Assembly (NCBI GenBank): GCA_046153875.1
Contig: JBJXFE010000060.1
Span: 1 to 12,581 of the forward strand
DNA length: 12,581 nucleotides
Direction of reading: 5' to 3'
Source of the DNA: JBJXFE01 sp046153875
GTDB lineage: Bacteria; Planctomycetota; Phycisphaerae; Phycisphaerales; UBA1924
Shown: positions 7,210-12,581 of the stretch, piece by piece
How the letters are laid out: each line of letters begins with the position of its first letter
Position numbering within the stretch: the stretch's first letter is position 1
Position numbers and translations under genes: made by a program
The notes under the pieces: model-generated
What the model was told of the DNA's origin: nothing
What the model saw: only the letters and a program-made list of their open reading frames with translations
Databases searched by the model: none

Positions 7210-8132
7210 CCGAGCAGCTCGCGCATCGCATCAAGCACGCCCTGGGCGAGCGCGGGCGACTTCTCGACCCACACCGGGCATCCCGCGTGCCGGAGGATCC
7301 GCTCGCTCGTGTGCCCGAGCAGCGCCGTCGCCGCCCGTGTCCGCGCATACGCCGCAACGATGAGGAGGTCGATGCCCTCCTCCGCCACGAGCTGCGGCAC
7401 GCCCACGGACGGCGCGCCCTCCGCGACCTTGATCCGGATTCTCAGGCCGCCCGCCCCGGGCCCGAGCACGCGAGCGACCTGCTCCGCCGCCAGCTGCTCG
7501 CCGACCGCCTTGAGCCTGCGGCAGGCGTCCTCCCACGACGCGATCATGTGGTGCCCGGGCGGGATCTCGAAGCAGTGAAGCACCGTCAGCTCGGCGACTC
7601 CGAGCGCCGCGCACAGCCCCGCCGCCCGGCGCAGCGCCAGGTCCGAGCCCTCGCTGAAGTCCGTCGCGACGCCCAGCCTGCGGAACACACCGGACGACTC
7701 GGGCGGAACAAGCAGGACGCTGACCGGCGAATCCCGCACGATCCGGTCGGCGACGCTGCCCAGCCGCCCCGACTTCGGCCCACCCTTGCCGTACCGCCCG
7801 GCCACGATCGCGTCCGCGCCGACGCGCTGCGCCACCCGCAGCACCCGGCCCGGAGGCGAGCCCCGCTCGACGTGGAGCATCGCCGAGTCGAGCCCGTGCC
7901 CCACCGAAAACTCCGCGAACTCCCGCTTCACCTGCGCGTCATGGGCGGCGACCAACCCCGGCACCGCCCGCTCCGCGTGCTCGCTGACCGGCTCGAACGC
8001 GTGGACCGCGTGGAGACCCGCGTGCATCACGCGCGCGAGGGCTTGGGCGGCCTTGACCACCCCCGCCGACTCGATCGTCAGCCCCGCGGCCACGAGGATG
8101 GTCTTGATCTCGCGCGGGCGTTCGTCGGACAT
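7206..8132 (-). CDS. Tandem universal stress protein (two UspA domains)
   Basis: This 308-residue cytoplasmic protein has two UspA-type domains, about 8-143 and 150-292. The first has the full nucleotide-binding signature G-x2-G-x9-G-S (G112, G115, G125, S126) followed by RIVRDSPVSVLLVP, so it probably binds ATP. The second keeps the fold pattern (VATDFSEGSDLALRRA, ILRHAGCPVWVE) but lacks the first two glycines, reading AYARTRAATALLGHTS. It is therefore probably a non-binding or structural partner domain. ATG at 8132 was chosen over a start 47 codons upstream because the extra residues are an Arg-rich string outside the family. A GGAG lies 8 nt before this ATG. The stop overlaps the HTTM gene by 4 bp. 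Duplicated Usp proteins are usually induced by stress, but no inducer is visible here. Confidence 0.94.
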   Translation of the reverse strand: MSDERPREIKTILVAAGLTIESAGVVKAAQALARVMHAGLHAVHAFEPVSEHAERAVPGLVAAHDAQVKREFAEFSVGHGLDSAMLHVERGSPPGRVLRVAQRVGADAIVAGRYGKGGPKSGRLGSVADRIVRDSPVSVLLVPPESSGVFRRLGVATDFSEGSDLALRRAAGLCAALGVAELTVLHCFEIPPGHHMIASWEDACRRLKAVGEQLAAEQVARVLGPGAGGLRIRIKVAEGAPSVGVPQLVAEEGIDLLIVAAYARTRAATALLGHTSERILRHAGCPVWVEKSPALAQGVLDAMRELLG

Positions 8133-8159
8133 GCGGCGCTCCGTGGCTCGGCGTCGTTG

Positions 8160-8165
8160 AGCGTA
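8160..8165 (-). promoter_or_regulatory. Candidate -10 element of the USP gene
   Basis: TACGCT on the minus strand ends 27 nt before the ATG, leaving room for the GGAG ribosome site. No canonical -35 is present at 17 nt. The direct repeats at 8179-8198 occupy that area instead and may bind an activator. Confidence 0.3.
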
Positions 8166-8178
8166 GCACACCGAGCCG

Positions 8179-8198
8179 ACAACGGTTTCACACCGGTT
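8179..8198 (-). repeat. Pair of 9-nt direct repeats, 11 bp apart
   Basis: ACAACGGTT at 8179-8187 and ACACCGGTT at 8190-8198 differ at one base and are one helical turn apart. They sit just upstream of the USP -10-like hexamer. This is a plausible site for a regulator binding one face of the helix. Chance occurrence cannot be excluded. Confidence 0.3.
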
Positions 8199-8229
8199 AT
8201 CGCTCCCGACGCACGCCGCGGATCGGGCG

Positions 8230-8266
8230 GCGGCCGCGGCGCGCCGGCGACGCCGGCGCGGGCCGC
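8230..8266. repeat. Large GC palindrome with a single central A
   Basis: Arms at 8240-8249 and 8251-8260 are perfect 10-bp reverse complements around A8250. GCGGCC at 8230-8235 and GGCCGC at 8261-8266 extend the structure across a 4-nt bulge. As RNA or cruciform it would be very stable. It lies between divergent genes, so it is not a terminator of either. The core GCGCCGGCGACGCCGGCG also occurs at 208-225. Confidence 0.5.
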
Positions 8267-8421
8267 GTGTCACGACCGGTTCATCTTGGCGCCCGGACGG
8301 CGCATCCCGCTCCGGGCCCTCATGACCGCGCGCCGGCCCGCCGATCCCTCATGCCGTCCGACGGTGCCGGTGCGCGTGCGCCCCGCCGCCGGACCATCGC
8401 GCCGCCCGGAAGGGGAGAGCC

Positions 8422-9039
8422 ATGCCCGCCGCCTGCCCGAACTGCTCCGCCGTCCAGGAACGCCTCGGTACCTTCTGCACCTCGTGCGGGAGAGCGACCG
8501 CCAAGGCGAGCGCAGGCGGCGCCGCCGCCTCCGCCCCGTCGGTGCCCGCACCGAGCGCCGCCGAGCGCGCGGCCGGCCCGGACCCGCTCGCGCGCCTCAC
8601 GAAGACCTGCGTCACCTCGCTCCTCCTCGTGGGCGTGATCCAGCTCGCCGGAGCCGTGGCCGCGACCATCCTCAGCCGCGTGATGCCCGAGACCGCCAAG
8701 GCGCTCCTCTTCATGGGTGCGCTCTGGGGCGGGGTCGGCGCGGTGCTCGTCGCGCTGAGCTACTGGGCGCGGCGCGATCCGCTCACCGCCGCCGCCGGCG
8801 GGTTCGTCCTCTTCACCTCCTTCTGGGCCCTGGACATCGTGGACAACCCGTCCACGGCCGCCGAAGGCCTGTTCATCCGCGTCATCATCGTGGCCTTCCT
8901 CGGGTGGGCCGTGGCCGCGGGGGTGAAGCACCGCGCCCTGAAGCGCCGCCTGGAGCAGCCGCGCTCGCCCGCCGCCCCGCGCCAGGCCGCCCCCGCGACC
9001 CAGTCCACGACGCCCGAGCCGCTGCGCACCGCCGCGTAA
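8422..9039 (+). CDS. Zinc-ribbon membrane protein of unknown function
   Basis: This 205-residue protein opens with a four-cysteine zinc ribbon, CPNC at 5-8 and CTSCG with C19 and C22. An Ala/Pro-rich linker (29-55) follows, then four predicted membrane helices at about 62-84, 94-114, 121-137 and 149-168. The tail is basic, then Ala/Pro/Thr-rich. The start at 8422 is supported by GGAAGGGGAGAG directly upstream. The ribbon should face the cytoplasm, where it could bind zinc, protein or nucleic acid. The next gene begins 15 bp downstream and also encodes a Cys-rich knuckle joined to a membrane domain, so the two are probably co-transcribed and may work together. I do not recognise a named family beyond the ribbon. 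Confidence 0.82.
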   Translation: MPAACPNCSAVQERLGTFCTSCGRATAKASAGGAAASAPSVPAPSAAERAAGPDPLARLTKTCVTSLLLVGVIQLAGAVAATILSRVMPETAKALLFMGALWGGVGAVLVALSYWARRDPLTAAAGGFVLFTSFWALDIVDNPSTAAEGLFIRVIIVAFLGWAVAAGVKHRALKRRLEQPRSPAAPRQAAPATQSTTPEPLRTAA

Positions 9040-9054
9040 CCGTCGGCCCGAGCC

Positions 9055-9906
9055 ATGCCCAGCCATACCGATGCGCTCGCCGTGGACGGAGCGGACGCGG
9101 GCCGACCCGCCCCCACCCGCTACTGCGCCGATTGCGGCTCGCGCGATCCCGGGCGCGGGCACATCTGCCCGGGCCCGGCGCGCCCGCGCGCTCTCGATGC
9201 CGGACCCATCAACCGCCACGACCCCCGGAGCGACACCCAATCCGAAGGCCAGTACGACGCCCAGATGTCGTCCGTCCGCGATGCGCTGGCCCTCTATTTC
9301 TCCATCCTCTCCGTGCTCGGCGCCGCGTCCGTCGTCGCGCTGCTCATGCCCATCGTCACGCCCGAGCAGGACGCCGCCCTCGACCTCACGGCGAGCGCCG
9401 CGATGACCGCCGTCGTCGCCATCGCCGCGATCTTCGCGCGCCGCCGACTGGCCCCGGTCCTCACCACGATCGGCGCCCTGCGCTGGTACGCCCTCGCGCC
9501 CGTCGCCGCGCTGGGCACCTTCGCCCTCGCCACCATCCTGTGCGACGCCGCCGCGTTCTGGTTCGGCGTGCCGCTGGTCGACGCCACCGCCTCCATGCGC
9601 GCCGCGGGTTTCCCCTGGGCCGTCGCCGTCGTCGTCCTGTGCGTCCAGCCCGCCATCTTCGAGGAGCTCGCGTTCCGCGGCGTCATGTCGGCCTCCCTCG
9701 AGCCCGCGCTGGGTGTCCGGCCCACCATCGTCCTCACCGCGTTCCTCTTCGCGATCATCCACCTCAACCCGATCTCGCTCCTTCATCTGCTCGTGATCGG
9801 CCTGACGCTCGGCGTCCTGCGCCGCGTCAGCGGATCGCTCTACCCCTGCATCCTCCTGCACCTGTGCCACAACGGGCTCTGCCTGCTCGAGGAAGCCCTG
9901 CGGTAG
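9055..9906 (+). CDS. CPBP-family intramembrane protease with N-terminal zinc knuckle
   Basis: This 283-residue membrane protein has the three motifs of the CPBP (Abi/CAAX-protease-like) family: FEELAFRG (E203, E204, R208), FLFAIIHLNP (H236) and LLHLCHNG (H269, N273). In the family these form the intramembrane glutamate protease or metal-site centre. Hydrophobic segments run from about 74 to 273. The N-terminus carries a C24-x2-C27 ... H36-x-C38 knuckle (YCADCGSRDPGRGHIC), which could bind zinc and is not part of the core fold. A Met at residue 71 would give a protein without the knuckle. However, the cysteines resemble those of the preceding gene, so ATG at 9055, 15 bp after that gene, is preferred. 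Bacterial members process peptides or confer bacteriocin immunity. The substrate here is unknown. Confidence 0.92.
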   Translation: MPSHTDALAVDGADAGRPAPTRYCADCGSRDPGRGHICPGPARPRALDAGPINRHDPRSDTQSEGQYDAQMSSVRDALALYFSILSVLGAASVVALLMPIVTPEQDAALDLTASAAMTAVVAIAAIFARRRLAPVLTTIGALRWYALAPVAALGTFALATILCDAAAFWFGVPLVDATASMRAAGFPWAVAVVVLCVQPAIFEELAFRGVMSASLEPALGVRPTIVLTAFLFAIIHLNPISLLHLLVIGLTLGVLRRVSGSLYPCILLHLCHNGLCLLEEALR

Positions 9907-9950
9907 CCCGGGCCACCCACTGACCGCCTGGCCCGCCGCACCAAAACCCC

Positions 9951-10002
9951 TGTCTCGCTGCCTCTCTCTCTTCGTCTCTTCGTCTCTCCCTCTCTTCGTC
10001 TC
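9951..10002 (+). repeat. Pyrimidine tract with three TTCGTCTC copies before lepA
   Basis: Nearly every plus-strand base from 9951 to 10002 is C or T. TTCGTCTC recurs exactly at 9971-9978, 9979-9986 and 9995-10002, the first two in tandem. The tract ends directly at the -10-like hexamer of lepA. It may shape promoter structure or reflect slippage-made repetition. Confidence 0.6.
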
Positions 10003-10008
10003 TACGAT
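10003..10008 (+). promoter_or_regulatory. Candidate -10 element of lepA
   Basis: TACGAT ends 8 nt before the ATG at 10017, with no Shine-Dalgarno between. This predicts a nearly leaderless lepA mRNA. No -35 match is present in the pyrimidine tract upstream. Confidence 0.4.
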
Positions 10009-10016
10009 TGGGCCGA

Positions 10017-12068
<2,052 letters not shown>

Positions 12069-12071
12069 GCC

Positions 12072-12569
12072 ATGCCGGGCCCACCAACCTTGCCGATCGA
12101 GCCTTCACCTCGAACCCGGGTGTACGCGGACACCTCGGTCTACGGCGGAGTATTCGACGACCGGTTCGCGTGGCACTCCGCGGAGTTTTTCGCTCAAGTC
12201 AGAACCGGGCGCCTGCGGCTTGTCACGTCGGCGCTCGTACGCTTGGAACTTGAGCCTGCACCCCAATCCGTTCGGGACTTCTTCGCTGAACTCGGCGATC
12301 TTGAAGACGCTCCAGTCTCCGAGACCGCCCTCGACCTGCAACAACAGTATCTCAGGGCAAGCGTCGTAGGAGAAGGTTCCGCCACCGACGCGCTCCACGT
12401 CGCCGTGGCTACGACCGCCCACTGCTCGATCCTGGTGAGTTGGAACTACAAACACATCGTGCACCGCGACAAGGCCCCCCGCTACAATGCAGTCAATATC
12501 CTCGCAGGTGCCCCCGCCATTGGTATTTTTTCCCCCGCAGAGGTTCTCGAATATGGACAAGATCTTTGA
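12072..12569 (+). CDS. PIN-domain protein, VapC-like toxin candidate
   Basis: This 165-residue PIN-fold protein is a likely metal-dependent ribonuclease. Acidic positions match the family: D20 in VYADTSVYGG, E59 in SALVRLELEP and D106 in SATDALHVAVA. The fourth position reads ILVSWNYKHIV, where an Asn (N125) follows SW in place of the usual acidic residue. The start has AGGGAGAG inside the end of lepA, 8 nt before the ATG, and the gap to lepA is 3 bp, so it may be translated from the lepA transcript. A GTG at 12120, directly at the PIN strand, is an unlikely alternative. Base composition is visibly richer in A/T, and codons are less C-ending, than in neighbours, which suggests acquisition. 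No antitoxin precedes it. A small gene overlaps its end and is the best partner candidate. Confidence 0.88.
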   Translation: MPGPPTLPIEPSPRTRVYADTSVYGGVFDDRFAWHSAEFFAQVRTGRLRLVTSALVRLELEPAPQSVRDFFAELGDLEDAPVSETALDLQQQYLRASVVGEGSATDALHVAVATTAHCSILVSWNYKHIVHRDKAPRYNAVNILAGAPAIGIFSPAEVLEYGQDL

Positions 12570-12581
12570 TTGTGTCGAGAT
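12553..12581 (+). CDS. Start of a small gene overlapping the PIN gene (partial; candidate antitoxin)
   Basis: An ATG at 12553 opens a frame reading MDKIFDCVE to the window edge. It is preceded by AGAGG at 12539-12543 with a 9-nt spacer. It overlaps the last 17 bp of the PIN gene in another frame, an arrangement typical of translationally coupled toxin-antitoxin pairs. Proteins starting in this way next to PIN genes of this subtype are familiar to me, but I cannot verify that here. Only nine codons are visible, so the identity is inference. Confidence 0.5.

Larger units (their letters stand above)
8133..8421. other. Divergent intergenic region between the USP and zinc-ribbon genes
   Basis: These 289 bases separate two divergently read genes. 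They hold a minus-strand -10-like hexamer, two 9-nt direct repeats and a large palindrome, listed separately. Toward the plus-strand gene I see a strong ribosome site but no recognisable promoter. Several short open frames exist but none has coding character. Confidence 0.5.

Noticed and set aside
7287..9923. A plus-strand open frame of 878 codons spanning three genes
   Set aside because: It is an Arg/Pro/His-rich artefact of high GC, antisense to the USP gene and out of frame with the two zinc-ribbon genes, which have clear motifs and ribosome sites.
12105..12560. A 151-codon minus-strand frame opposite the PIN gene, considered as an antisense antitoxin
   Set aside because: It has no ribosome site or motif, while the plus-strand PIN motifs and coupled starts are clear.

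Overview
The window is very GC-rich bacterial DNA, densely packed with genes on both strands. It shows no rRNA, tRNA, transposase or CRISPR array that I can see. Several traits fit a planctomycete, perhaps class Phycisphaerae: pervasive C/G-ending codons, a LepA carrying large insertions, an HTH-plus-receiver regulator, an HTTM-domain membrane protein, and start codons that often lack a strong Shine-Dalgarno. The taxonomic placement is inference and only moderately secure.

Layout, left to right. (1) Positions 1-3344, minus strand, read right to left: a three-gene signalling module. It begins with a response regulator that has an N-terminal excisionase-type HTH and a C-terminal receiver (2646-3344). 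Next is a 770-residue HDOD/GAF-like/histidine kinase protein (301-2613). Last is the start of a third gene that runs off the left edge (1-250), with an Ala/Pro-rich leader and a receiver-like first strand. (2) 3560-4306, minus: tsaB, which acts in tRNA t6A synthesis. (3) 4439-5696, plus: a small DUF2934-like protein and a class I SAM methyltransferase. (4) 5707-8132, minus: a tandem universal stress protein followed, with a 4-bp overlap, by an HTTM integral membrane protein. (5) 8422-9906, plus: two zinc-ribbon membrane proteins, the second a CPBP intramembrane protease. (6) 10017-12068, plus: lepA (elongation factor 4), enlarged by three insertions. (7) 12072-12581, plus: a PIN-domain ribonuclease-type gene with more A/T-rich sequence, overlapped at its 3' end by a small partner gene cut off by the window edge.

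Housekeeping genes (tsaB, lepA) alternate with sensory, stress and membrane functions. The likely co-transcribed groups are regulator-kinase-third gene, USP-HTTM, zinc-ribbon protein-CPBP, and lepA-PIN-partner. At tsaB, the methyltransferase and lepA, a TACNNT hexamer lies 6-8 nt upstream of the start codon. That would give transcripts with little or no leader.

The most interesting parts are the PIN toxin-like gene with its overlapping downstream partner, the HDOD-kinase that keeps a full set of HD metal ligands, and the pair of adjacent zinc-ribbon membrane proteins.
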